A stretch of 64,000 nt of DNA, from positions 124,001 through 188,000 of the forward strand of contig NZ_PQHZ01000002.1 of the NCBI RefSeq assembly GCF_003385185.1, in the 5' to 3' direction. Source of the DNA: Amycolatopsis palatopharyngis. GTDB taxonomy: Bacteria > Actinomycetota > Actinomycetes > Mycobacteriales > Pseudonocardiaceae. The notes beneath the pieces are model-generated. The model made no database searches. It saw only the letters and a list, made by a program, of their open reading frames with translations, and had not been told where the DNA came from. The position numbers and the translations under genes are program-made. Below are positions 45,745 through 54,424 of the stretch, piece by piece (position 1 is the first letter of the stretch; each line of letters begins with the position of its first letter).

Positions 45745-45957
45745 GTTTTTCTCGTTTCGTACGCGAGACGACGAAGAATCTGCCGAATCAATTTCGGCTG
45801 AATGCGTTGATCGTACAACCGGATACTGGAGACAATCAACGCCGGAAAGATTTTGGCTTTATTTTGGGGGCAGCCCGCCACATTGCTCGATGTCGCAGGC
45901 CCCGATCGGGGGAACGCTCGCGTTGCCGGGCCAGCCCACAGCGGGTAAGCCCTTCGC

Positions 45958-46917
45958 ATGGGACTTCGAGGCGCACGGGCCGTGCTCGCGACGACGGCGG
46001 TTGTTCTTGTGACGTCGGGGACGGGGCTGGTGGTGCCATCGGCGGCAGCGGTGCCCGTCGAACCCCCGGTGACGGAGCCGGGGGAGCAGGCGGATCCGCC
46101 GAGCTGGGGCCTGGATCGGATCGATCAGCGTGAAGGTCTCGACCAGCTGTACCGCTACCCGGCGAGAGCGGGCGAGGTGACCGTCTACGTCATCGACACC
46201 GGTGTCGACGGCACCAATCCGGAGTTCGACGGGCGGGTGTGGCCTGGCAAGGACTTCGTCGACGACGACAATCACGCTACCGACGGCAACGGGCACGGCA
46301 CCCACCTGGCAGGAGTGATCGGCGCCGAGCGGCACGGTATCGCCAAGGACGTGCGGATCATGCCGGTCCGGGTGCTCGACGACAACGGTGCCGGGAATCT
46401 CCTGGACATCCTGGCCGGAATCGAGTGGGTCACGGTGAACGCCACCCAGCCGGCCGTCGCGGTGTTCGGTATCGGTGGTCCGCCGGAGGAGGCGCTCGAC
46501 GAGGCCGTCCGCGAACTCGCCACAGTGATGCCGGTCGCGGTGCCCGCGGGTAGCTCCGGAGCGTCGGCAGCCGAATTCTCGCCGGGCAGGGTGGCCGAGG
46601 CGTTGACCGTCGCGGCGGCCGACCGTGACGACGCCGCGATCGCGCGGTCGAACTCCGGCTCCGCGGTGGACCTCTTCGCCCCTGGTGCGGAGATTCCCGC
46701 GCCGAGCACCGGCGGCGCCGTCTCCGTGCAGTCGGGTACCTCGACGGCTGCGGCGCATGTCGCGGGCGCGGCGGCGCTCTACCGGGCGCAGCATCCGGAC
46801 GCCACACCTGCCGAGGTCAGCGCGGCGATCGTGGCCGCGGCGACGGAGGATGCGCTCACGGATGTGCCGGACGGAACGGCCAACCGCCTGCTGTTCACCG
46901 GGAGTGTGCAGCCGTAG
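45958..46917 (+). CDS. Secreted subtilisin-like serine protease (S8), mycosin-like
   Basis: 319 residues. Signal peptide (about 1-31, AVLATTAVVLVTSG to SAAA), then an S8 domain with Asp80 in VIDTGVDG, His113 in GNGHGTHLAG and Ser262 in SGTSTAAAHVAG. The oxyanion-hole segment normally AAGN reads PAGSS, so Asn is Ser199, which may lower activity. No C-terminal membrane helix of true mycosins and no type VII genes nearby. The two catalytic flanks are otherwise intact. Confidence 0.85.
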   Translation: MGLRGARAVLATTAVVLVTSGTGLVVPSAAAVPVEPPVTEPGEQADPPSWGLDRIDQREGLDQLYRYPARAGEVTVYVIDTGVDGTNPEFDGRVWPGKDFVDDDNHATDGNGHGTHLAGVIGAERHGIAKDVRIMPVRVLDDNGAGNLLDILAGIEWVTVNATQPAVAVFGIGGPPEEALDEAVRELATVMPVAVPAGSSGASAAEFSPGRVAEALTVAAADRDDAAIARSNSGSAVDLFAPGAEIPAPSTGGAVSVQSGTSTAAAHVAGAAALYRAQHPDATPAEVSAAIVAAATEDALTDVPDGTANRLLFTGSVQP

Positions 46918-46952
46918 GACACACCGCAATGATGTCCATCACTTGGTACGGA

Positions 46953-46971
46953 ACTCCCGCCCACCGGGAGT
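46953..46971. terminator. Short hairpin after the S8 protease gene
   Basis: ACTCCCG (46953-46959) pairs with CGGGAGT (46965-46971), loop CCCAC, 35 bp after the stop and 50 bp before pyc. No T-run; a weak terminator or pyc leader stem. Confidence 0.45.
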
Positions 46972-47020
46972 CAGACGGTAACGTGCGCCATCTACCGATC
47001 CGTACAAGGGAAGGACCGGC

Positions 47021-50000
47021 ATGTTCCGCAAGGTACTCGTCGCCAACCGTGGTGAGATCGCCATCCGTGCGTTCCGTGCAGGCTACGAACTCGGCGCAGG
47101 CACCGTCGCCGTGTTCCCGCACGAGGACCGCAACTCGCTGCACCGGCTGAAGGCCGACGAGGCCTACGAGATCGGGGAAGAAGGACACCCGGTCCGTGCC
47201 TATCTGTCTGTCGAGGAGATCGTCGAAGCGGCCCGCAAGGCCGGTGCCGACGCCGTCTACCCGGGTTACGGGTTCCTCTCGGAGAACCCCGACCTCGCTC
47301 GCGCTTGCCAAGAGGCAGGAATCACATTCGTCGGGCCCAGCGCGGAGATCCTCGAGCTGACCGGCAACAAGGCCAGGGCGGTGGCCGCGGCGCGCGCCGC
47401 GGGTGTGCCCGTACTCGGGTCCTCGCAGCCGTCCTCGGACATCGACCAGCTGATGGCGGACGCGGAGGAGCTGGGCTACCCGCTGTTCGTGAAGGCGGTC
47501 GCCGGTGGTGGCGGGCGGGGCATGCGCCGGGTCAGCGAGCCGAAGGTGCTGCGCGAGTCCATCGAGGCCGCCGCGCGTGAGGCCGAGTCCGCGTTCGGTG
47601 ACCCGACGGTGTTCCTGGAGAAGGCCGTGGTGGATCCGCGGCATATCGAGGTGCAGATCCTCGCCGACGGCGAGGGCAACGTCATCCACCTGTACGAGCG
47701 GGACTGCTCTGTGCAGCGCAGGCACCAGAAGGTCATCGAGCTCGCACCTGCCCCGAACCTCGATCCCGAACTCCGGGACCGGATCTGCTCCGACGCGGTC
47801 GCCTTTGCCGAGCAGATCGGCTACCGCAACGCGGGCACGGTCGAATTCCTGCTCGACCCCGAGGGCAACCACGTCTTCATCGAGATGAACCCCCGCATCC
47901 AGGTCGAGCACACCGTGACCGAGGAGGTCACCGACGTGGACCTGGTGCAGTCGCAGATGCGGATCGCCGCGGGCGAGACACTCGCGGACCTCGGTCTCTC
48001 CCAGGACCGGATCTATCTGCGCGGCGCGGCTCTGCAGTGCCGGATCACCACCGAGGATCCCGCCAACGGCTTCCGGCCGGACACCGGGATGATCAGCGCG
48101 TACCGCTCACCCGGCGGCTCGGGTATCCGCCTCGACGGCGGTACCGCCTTCGCCGGCACCGAGATCAGCGCGCACTTCGACTCCATGCTGGTCAAGCTCA
48201 GCTGCCGCGGCCGGGACCTGAAGACCGCGGTCGGGCGGGCCCGCCGAGCCCTCGCCGAGTTCCGCATCCGCGGTGTGGCGACGAACATCCCGTTCCTGCA
48301 GGCGGTGCTGGACGATCCGGACTTCCAGCAGGGCCGGGTCACCACGTCGTTCATCGAGCAGCGCCCGCACCTGCTGACCGCGCGGCACTCCGCCGACCGC
48401 GGCACGCGGCTGCTGACCTACCTCGCCGACGTGACGGTGAACAAGCCGAACGGCGAACGGCCCCGGCTGATCAACCCGGCGGAGAAGCTGCCGGAGATCG
48501 CGGATCAGGAACCCCCTGCCGGCTCCCGGCAGCGGCTGCTCGAACTGGGCCCCGAGGGGTTCGCCCGCTGGCTGCGTGAATCCCCGACGATCGGGGTCAC
48601 CGACACCACCTTCCGTGACGCGCACCAGTCCCTGCTGGCCACCCGGGTCCGCACCAAGGACCTGCTCGCGGTCGCGCCTGTGGTGGCCCACACCGTGCCG
48701 CAACTGCTCTCCCTCGAGTGCTGGGGCGGCGCGACCTACGACGTGGCGCTGCGCTTCCTCGCGGAGGATCCGTGGGAGCGGCTGGCCGCACTGCGCAAGG
48801 CCGTGCCCAACATCTGTCTGCAGATGCTGTTGCGTGGCCGGAACACGGTCGGCTACACGCCGTATCCCACGGAGGTGACGAACGCCTTCGTCGAGGAGGC
48901 GACCGCGACGGGAATCGATATCTTCCGCATTTTCGACGCGCTCAACGACGTCTCCCAGATGCGGCCCGCGATCGAGGCCGTGCGGGAGACCGGGTCGGCA
49001 GTGGCCGAGGTGGCGCTCTGCTACACCTCGGACCTCTCCGATCCCGGCGAGAAGCTGTACACACTGGACTACTACCTGCGCCTCGCCGAACAGATCGTCG
49101 ACGCCGGAGCGCACGTGCTCGCGGTGAAGGATATGGCGGGGTTGCTGCGCGCACCCGCGGCGGCACGGCTGGTCTCCGCGCTGCGCAAGGAGTTCGACCT
49201 CCCGGTGCATATCCACACTCACGACACTGCCGGTGGTCAGCTGGCCACCTACCTCGCCGCGGTGCAGGCAGGCGCGGACGCGGTCGACGGGGCCGTGGCC
49301 TCGATGGCGGGAACCACCTCGCAGCCATCCCTTTCGGCGATCGTTGCCGCGACCGATCACTCCGACCGGCCCACCGGCCTGGACCTGCAGGCAATCGGCG
49401 ATCTCGAGCCCTACTGGGAGATCGTGCGCAAGATCTACGCGCCGTTCGAAGCGGGACTGGCGTCGCCGACCGGCCGCGTCTACCACCACGAGATCCCCGG
49501 CGGTCAGCTGTCCAACCTCCGCACCCAGGCCATCGCACTCGGCCTCGGTGACCGGTTCACCGACATCGAGGCGATGTATGCGGCGGCCGACCGGATCCTC
49601 GGACACCTGGTCAAGGTCACGCCGTCGTCCAAAGTGGTCGGGGACCTCGCCCTGCATCTCGTCGGTGCGGGTGTCTCGCCCGAGGAGTTCGAGGCGGAGC
49701 CGAACAAGTACGACATCCCGGACTCGGTGATCGGCTTCCTGCGTGGCGAGCTCGGCGACCCACCCGGTGGCTGGCCGGAGCCGTTCCGGACCAAGGCTCT
49801 GGAGGGCCGTGCCGAACCCAAGCCGGTGGTCGAGCTGTCCGAAGAGGACAACAAGAGCCTGGCGTCGGACCGGAGGGCAACGCTGAACCGCCTGTTGTTC
49901 CCTGGCCCCACCAAGGACTTCGAAACGCATCGGGCCGCGTACGGCGACACCAGCGTGCTGCCGAGCAAGGACTTCTTCTACGGGCTGCGCCCCGGTGAGG

Positions 50001-50395
50001 AGCATGCCGTCGACCTCGAGCAGGGCGTACGGCTGCTGATCGAGCTCGAGGCGATCGGTGAGGCCGACGAGCGGGGTATCCGCACGGTGATGGCGACGCT
50101 GAACGGTCAGATGCGGCCGATCCAGATCCGTGACACCTCGGTGGCCGCCGACCTGCCGGCGGCGGAGAAGGCGGACAAGTCCGATCCCAAGCAGATCGCC
50201 GCGCCGTTCGCCGGAGTGGTCACCCTTTCGGTCGGGGAGGGCGACGAGGTCGAGGCAGGCGCGACGGTCGCGACCATCGAGGCGATGAAGATGGAGGCCG
50301 CGATCACCGCGTCCGAGGCCGGCAAGGTCTCCCGCCTGGCCATCAACTCCGTCCAGCAGGTCGAGGGTGGAGACCTGCTGGTGGTGCTGGAGTGA
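47021..50395 (+). CDS. pyc: Pyruvate carboxylase
   Basis: 1124 residues, single-chain biotin enzyme that carboxylates pyruvate to oxaloacetate in the cytoplasm. Biotin carboxylase (1 to about 450: VANRGEIAIRAFRA, GGGGRGMRRV, IEMNPRIQVEHTVTEEV), carboxyltransferase (about 520-800: TDTTFRDAHQSLLATRVRT), a PYC_OADA region, and a biotinyl domain with EAMKMEA, biotin on Lys1090. Full length. ATG follows GGGAAGGA. Confidence 0.97.
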   Translation: MFRKVLVANRGEIAIRAFRAGYELGAGTVAVFPHEDRNSLHRLKADEAYEIGEEGHPVRAYLSVEEIVEAARKAGADAVYPGYGFLSENPDLARACQEAGITFVGPSAEILELTGNKARAVAAARAAGVPVLGSSQPSSDIDQLMADAEELGYPLFVKAVAGGGGRGMRRVSEPKVLRESIEAAAREAESAFGDPTVFLEKAVVDPRHIEVQILADGEGNVIHLYERDCSVQRRHQKVIELAPAPNLDPELRDRICSDAVAFAEQIGYRNAGTVEFLLDPEGNHVFIEMNPRIQVEHTVTEEVTDVDLVQSQMRIAAGETLADLGLSQDRIYLRGAALQCRITTEDPANGFRPDTGMISAYRSPGGSGIRLDGGTAFAGTEISAHFDSMLVKLSCRGRDLKTAVGRARRALAEFRIRGVATNIPFLQAVLDDPDFQQGRVTTSFIEQRPHLLTARHSADRGTRLLTYLADVTVNKPNGERPRLINPAEKLPEIADQEPPAGSRQRLLELGPEGFARWLRESPTIGVTDTTFRDAHQSLLATRVRTKDLLAVAPVVAHTVPQLLSLECWGGATYDVALRFLAEDPWERLAALRKAVPNICLQMLLRGRNTVGYTPYPTEVTNAFVEEATATGIDIFRIFDALNDVSQMRPAIEAVRETGSAVAEVALCYTSDLSDPGEKLYTLDYYLRLAEQIVDAGAHVLAVKDMAGLLRAPAAARLVSALRKEFDLPVHIHTHDTAGGQLATYLAAVQAGADAVDGAVASMAGTTSQPSLSAIVAATDHSDRPTGLDLQAIGDLEPYWEIVRKIYAPFEAGLASPTGRVYHHEIPGGQLSNLRTQAIALGLGDRFTDIEAMYAAADRILGHLVKVTPSSKVVGDLALHLVGAGVSPEEFEAEPNKYDIPDSVIGFLRGELGDPPGGWPEPFRTKALEGRAEPKPVVELSEEDNKSLASDRRATLNRLLFPGPTKDFETHRAAYGDTSVLPSKDFFYGLRPGEEHAVDLEQGVRLLIELEAIGEADERGIRTVMATLNGQMRPIQIRDTSVAADLPAAEKADKSDPKQIAAPFAGVVTLSVGEGDEVEAGATVATIEAMKMEAAITASEAGKVSRLAINSVQQVEGGDLLVVLE

Positions 50396-50410
50396 GCACG
50401 GCGCCGGTAG

Positions 50411-50497
50411 AAGTTCCCCAATGTGGCATTGGGGACGTTGAGGTTCCCCAATGTGGCATTGGGGACGTTGAAGTTCCCGAAAGCCACATTGGGGAAC
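50411..50497. repeat. Triple hairpin repeat, 30-bp period, between pyc and adenylate cyclase
   Basis: Two direct 30-bp units (50411-50440, 50441-50470), each with the hairpin CCCCAATG-TGG-CATTGGGG, and a third unit (50471-50497) in inverted, diverged form. They sit 15 bp after the pyc stop and 43 bp before the cyclase start. Could be a strong transcription barrier or an mRNA-stabilising element. Confidence 0.85.
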
Positions 50498-50539
50498 TCC
50501 CCTGGGCGGTGCCGGCGTGAGCGGGGTGGCACCGGAAGC

Positions 50540-52111
50540 ATGAGCGTGAGCCCGCTCGGGTCCTGGCTGCTGGGGTCGGTGCACCAGCGGGACTCCGTGC
50601 TGCGCCTGCGGGTGCAGTTGCTGCTCACCGCGTCACTGGTGATCGCCAACCTGGTCGGCATCGTCGCCGTCGTGACGCTGGTGACGATCGTGCTTCCGGG
50701 CCCCAGCGTCTTCGTCGGGGACCTCACGCTGGTCCACTTCGTCGCGCTGCCTGCCTACATCGTGTTCGCGCTGGTGATCGGCGTCGTCTGGGGAACCAGA
50801 AGGGCCCTGCGCACGCTGCGGTGGGTGCTGGAGGGCAGGCTGCCTACCGAACGGGAACGCAGGGCGACGCTGCGTGTGCCGATCCGTCTGTTCCGGCTGC
50901 AGGCCGCCCTCTGGTTCGGCGGCACGATCCTGTTCACCACGATCTACGCCTTCGAACTTCCCGACGCGGTGTTCAAGGTCGGCTTCACCGTCGGCCTCGG
51001 CGGGCTCGTCGTTTGCGCGAACGCCTATCTGCTCAGCGAGTTCGCCCTCCGGCCGATCGCCGCCAGGGCCCTCTCCAGCGGCCCAGCCCCGCGCAGGCGG
51101 ATGGTCGCCGGAGTGACCATGCGAGTGCTGATGGCCTGGGCGCTCGGCTCCGGGGTGCCACTGACCGGACTCATGCTGGTCGCGCTGTTCGCCCTCGCGA
51201 GGGGTGACGTCTCGGCCACCCGGCTCTCGATCAACATCCTCGTGCTCGGCGGCATCATCCTGGTGTTCGGCTTCCTGATCGTGCTGCTGATGGCGCGGGC
51301 GACCGTGGCGCCGATCCGGACCGTGCGCTCCGCGCTGGCCCGCGTGCAGGGCGGGGACCTCGGCGCCGAAGTGGTGGTGTTCGACGGGACCGAACTCGGA
51401 CTCCTGCAGGCGGGCTTCAACCGGATGGTGGACGGGCTGCGGGAGCGCGAACGCATCCGCGACCTGTTCGGCAGGCACGTCGGTCACGAGGTCGCCACGG
51501 AGGCGTTGCTGGCGAAGGACATCGAACTCGGCGGGGAGGTGCGGGAGGTCGCCGTGCTGTTCGTAGACGTCATCGGGTCAACCACGCTGGCCGCAACACA
51601 CCCGCCTGCCGAGGTGGTCGCCGTGCTCAACCGCTTCTTCGCGGTGGTGGTGGCCGAGGTGCACGAGCACGGCGGCTCGGTGAACAAATTCGAGGGCGAC
51701 GCCGCACTCGCCGTCTTCGGCGCTCCCACGAGCGTGCCCGACCCCGAGGGACAGGCACTGGCCGCGGCAAGGTCCATGGGCAGGCGGTTGCGGGCCGAGG
51801 TGACCGAATGTGAGGCCGGGATCGGCGTAGCGGCAGGCCCGGCCGTCGCGGGCAACATCGGCGAGGAGAACCGATACGAGTACACCGTGATCGGCGACCC
51901 CGTGAACGAGGCGGCGCGGCTCACCGAGCTGGCCAAGTCCGTTCCGGGGAGGGTGGTGGCCTCGATGCGTGCGGTCGAACACGCGGACCAGGCGGAGGCA
52001 GGGCGCTGGACGCCGATCGACGAGACCACCCTGCGCGGCCGCACCGAGCCCACCCGCGTCGCGGCCCCGGTGACCGAAACTCCCGCACTTTCCCGGGAAA
52101 GTGCGAGATGA
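50540..52111 (+). CDS. Six-TM membrane adenylate cyclase (class III) with HAMP domain
   Basis: 523 residues. Six membrane helices in the first about 253 residues, a HAMP segment (about 255-305: PIRTVRSALARVQGGDLGAEV), then a class III cyclase domain: LFVDVIGSTTL metal Asp, NKFEGDAAL with substrate Lys and second Asp, IGDPVNEAARL with the catalytic Asn and Arg. All key residues are present, so cAMP synthesis is expected. Related to the M. tuberculosis Rv1318c-Rv1320c group. ATG at 50540; the frame to 50423 runs through the repeats and is rejected. The last residues ALSRESAR are encoded by the palindromic repeat. Confidence 0.9.
   Translation: MSVSPLGSWLLGSVHQRDSVLRLRVQLLLTASLVIANLVGIVAVVTLVTIVLPGPSVFVGDLTLVHFVALPAYIVFALVIGVVWGTRRALRTLRWVLEGRLPTERERRATLRVPIRLFRLQAALWFGGTILFTTIYAFELPDAVFKVGFTVGLGGLVVCANAYLLSEFALRPIAARALSSGPAPRRRMVAGVTMRVLMAWALGSGVPLTGLMLVALFALARGDVSATRLSINILVLGGIILVFGFLIVLLMARATVAPIRTVRSALARVQGGDLGAEVVVFDGTELGLLQAGFNRMVDGLRERERIRDLFGRHVGHEVATEALLAKDIELGGEVREVAVLFVDVIGSTTLAATHPPAEVVAVLNRFFAVVVAEVHEHGGSVNKFEGDAALAVFGAPTSVPDPEGQALAAARSMGRRLRAEVTECEAGIGVAAGPAVAGNIGEENRYEYTVIGDPVNEAARLTELAKSVPGRVVASMRAVEHADQAEAGRWTPIDETTLRGRTEPTRVAAPVTETPALSRESAR
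52084..52105. repeat. Palindromic repeat overlapping the end of the cyclase gene
   Basis: 22-nt core of the 26-bp palindrome (CGCACTTTCCC and complement). It encodes the last residues of the cyclase and lies six bases before its TGA. Confidence 0.88.
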
Positions 52112-52125
52112 CCCCCGGCCGGGGG

Positions 52126-53139
52126 TCAGCCGGCCAGGGCGGAGACCAGTTCGTAGGAGCGGCGCCGGTCTTCGTGGCCGTGGACCATCGTGGTGATCAT
52201 CAGCTCGTTCGCGCCGGTTTCGGCCAGTAGGTCGTCGAGACCCTTGCGGACCGTCTCCGGGGAGCCGACGATATTGCTCGCCATCCGCTCCTCGATGAAC
52301 ATCCGGTCCAGATCCGTGTACGGGTAGTCGGCGGCCTCCTGCGGACTTGGCAGCGGGATCGGCCTGCCGTGTCGCAGGCTGAGGAACGTCACCCCCGACG
52401 GCCCGGCGATCCACTGTGCGTGCTCGTCGGTTTCGGCGCAGATCACCGAGGCTCCGAGCATCACGTACGGCTCGTCCAGCACGGTGGACGGCTGAAACGC
52501 ATCCCGGTAGATCCGCAGTGCCGGACCGGTGTTCTGCGCGCTGAAGTGGTGGGCGAAGGAGAACGGCAGACCGAGCATCCCCGCGAGCTGTGCACTGAAA
52601 CCGCTCGAACCCAGCAGCCAGACCGGCGGGCGGTTGCCCTCGGCGACCGCGGCGCGAACCGCCCGGCCTTCTTCCGGCTCGAAGTACTCCATCAGCTCCG
52701 TCAGCTGCTGGGGGAACTCCTGGGCGGACAGTGCCGCGGCCGAGCCGCGCAACGCGACCGCCGTGCGCTGGTCGGTCCCCGGGGCCCTGCCGATCCCGAG
52801 GTCGATGCGGCCGGGGTGGAACGCCTCCAGGGTGCCGAACTGCTCGGCCACGACGAGCGGCGCGTGGTTGGGCAGCATCACTCCGCCGGAGCCGACCCTG
52901 ATGCGCTCGGTGGCCGAGGCGACCTGGGCGATCAGGACAGCGGTCGCCGAACTGGCGATGCCCGGCATGTTGTGATGCTCGGCGAGCCAGTACCGGCGAT
53001 AGCCGAGCGACTCCGTGTGCCGCGCGAGATCCACCGTGTTACGAAAGGAGGTCGCGGCGTCGGAGCCGCTGTTGATCGGCGAAAGGTCCAGAACGGACAG
53101 CGGTATTTCGGGCAGGCTGGTGCTCGGCTCGGAAGTCAC
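52126..53139 (-). CDS. LLM-class flavin-dependent oxidoreductase (luciferase-like)
   Basis: 337 residues. TIM-barrel LLM signatures: [10 protein letters not shown] near the start, [52 protein letters not shown], and [15 protein letters not shown]. Closest to the MsnO8-type group; substrate unknown, cofactor FMN more likely than F420. GTG at 53139 gives the conserved start; the longer frame is non-conserved. Converges on the cyclase with 14 bp between. Confidence 0.9.
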   Translation of the reverse strand: MTSEPSTSLPEIPLSVLDLSPINSGSDAATSFRNTVDLARHTESLGYRRYWLAEHHNMPGIASSATAVLIAQVASATERIRVGSGGVMLPNHAPLVVAEQFGTLEAFHPGRIDLGIGRAPGTDQRTAVALRGSAAALSAQEFPQQLTELMEYFEPEEGRAVRAAVAEGNRPPVWLLGSSGFSAQLAGMLGLPFSFAHHFSAQNTGPALRIYRDAFQPSTVLDEPYVMLGASVICAETDEHAQWIAGPSGVTFLSLRHGRPIPLPSPQEAADYPYTDLDRMFIEERMASNIVGSPETVRKGLDDLLAETGANELMITTMVHGHEDRRRSYELVSALAG

Positions 53140-53212
53140 GCCTGTGTGTAACGCGAAAGTACCTGCGTTGCTTCCCGTCCGTGGGCAGCCCTTGCGACCA
53201 GGCTCTGGTCGC

Positions 53213-54178
53213 TCAGGAACCGGCTGCCGAGCCGATCGCGGGCGGCGCGGGCGGGTCACCCGCGACCACGGTGCCGAGCGACTGCTGCCATGCCTGCTCC
53301 CACAGCCCGGCGTCCTCGATCTTCTGCAGCCAGGTGTTGATGAACTGCTTGAACTCCTGGTCGCCGTGGCGCAGACCGATTCCGTAGGGCTCGCTGGTGA
53401 ACGGCTCGCCGACCACCTGGATCTTCTCGTTCAGGAACGCGAATCCCGCCAGCAGAGTCAGGTCGTGCACGTAAGCGTCACCGGTACCGTCCTCCAGTGC
53501 CTGGATGCACTCCGGCGCCGTGTCGAAGGTCTTGATCTCGGCCTCAGGGGCGTACTCCCGAATGGCCGCAACGCTGGTGGCACCGTTGACCGCGAGCACC
53601 GTCTTGCCGTTGAGGTCTTCCGGCTCGGTGATGTTCGTTTCCGATTTCAACGTGGCAATGGCCTGGCCCGAGGTGAGGTAGGGGCCCGCGAACGAAACCT
53701 TTTCCGCTCGTGCCGGGGTGATCGAGTAGATCCGGATCACCACGTCGACCGTGTTGATCTGCAGCAGTGCCTCGCGTGTCTCCGGAGTGGACTTGATGAT
53801 CTTCGTGTTCGGTTCGCCGATGATGTACTTCGCGAGCATCTTGCTGAGCGCGGCGTCGAAGCCTTCGGTCTGTCCCGTCGTCGGATTCCGCTGCGACAGC
53901 AACGGCATGTTCACCTCGCCGCCGACGAGGAGTTCCCCGCGGCGCTTGATCGCCTGCGCCGTACTGGAGGAGCCGAGTTCCTCCGCGGTGGCAACGGGTG
54001 CCAGGTCCAGCAGGCTGGGAGCACCTGACGAAGCGTCCTCGCTCGGAGCTTGCTGCGCCGGCTCCGACGTGCAGGCGGCGACGGCCACCAGTACGAGGAC
54101 AGCGCCGACGGCGGTCCGCACCCGGCGCGCTGAACCGCGGCGCGCGGACGGGGACAGCATGGAAGTCAACAGTGTCAT
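53213..54178 (-). CDS. ABC transporter amino-acid-binding lipoprotein (glutamate type)
   Basis: 321 residues. Lipoprotein signal with lipobox VAVAAC, then a family 3 solute-binding domain: [41 protein letters not shown], and [14 protein letters not shown]. Resembles GluB-type binding proteins for glutamate or related polar amino acids. ATG at 54178 has GGAG upstream; an in-frame ATG five codons earlier is possible. No permease or ATPase gene is adjacent, so the transporter partner is elsewhere. Confidence 0.88.
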   Translation of the reverse strand: MTLLTSMLSPSARRGSARRVRTAVGAVLVLVAVAACTSEPAQQAPSEDASSGAPSLLDLAPVATAEELGSSSTAQAIKRRGELLVGGEVNMPLLSQRNPTTGQTEGFDAALSKMLAKYIIGEPNTKIIKSTPETREALLQINTVDVVIRIYSITPARAEKVSFAGPYLTSGQAIATLKSETNITEPEDLNGKTVLAVNGATSVAAIREYAPEAEIKTFDTAPECIQALEDGTGDAYVHDLTLLAGFAFLNEKIQVVGEPFTSEPYGIGLRHGDQEFKQFINTWLQKIEDAGLWEQAWQQSLGTVVAGDPPAPPAIGSAAGS

Positions 54179-54424
54179 CGAGACACACTCCATCTCGGCT
54201 TGCGATGTTCGCCCGCCTGATGGATCTGCATCGACGGGCTGCTTGAGCGGAGCCGCTCACGGAATACGGCCGTCGTGAATGGTACGCACTTTGGGGTGAA
54301 TTCCGAACGGTGGTGTCGTCCAATTCATCGAGCCGAATAGTCGGTGACAAACCAACTCCGGCCTGAAAACGCGCGTAGTTGCCTTTGTGCTCTCTGTTGC
54401 CGGCCGGGCCGTCCGCTGTGGAGT

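Noticed and set aside
50411-50497. CRISPR array
   Set aside because: Units are contiguous with no unique spacers, the third is inverted, and there are no cas genes.
48107-50584. 825-codon minus-strand frame opposite pyc
   Set aside because: Antisense shadow of pyc with low-complexity composition and no recognisable domain.
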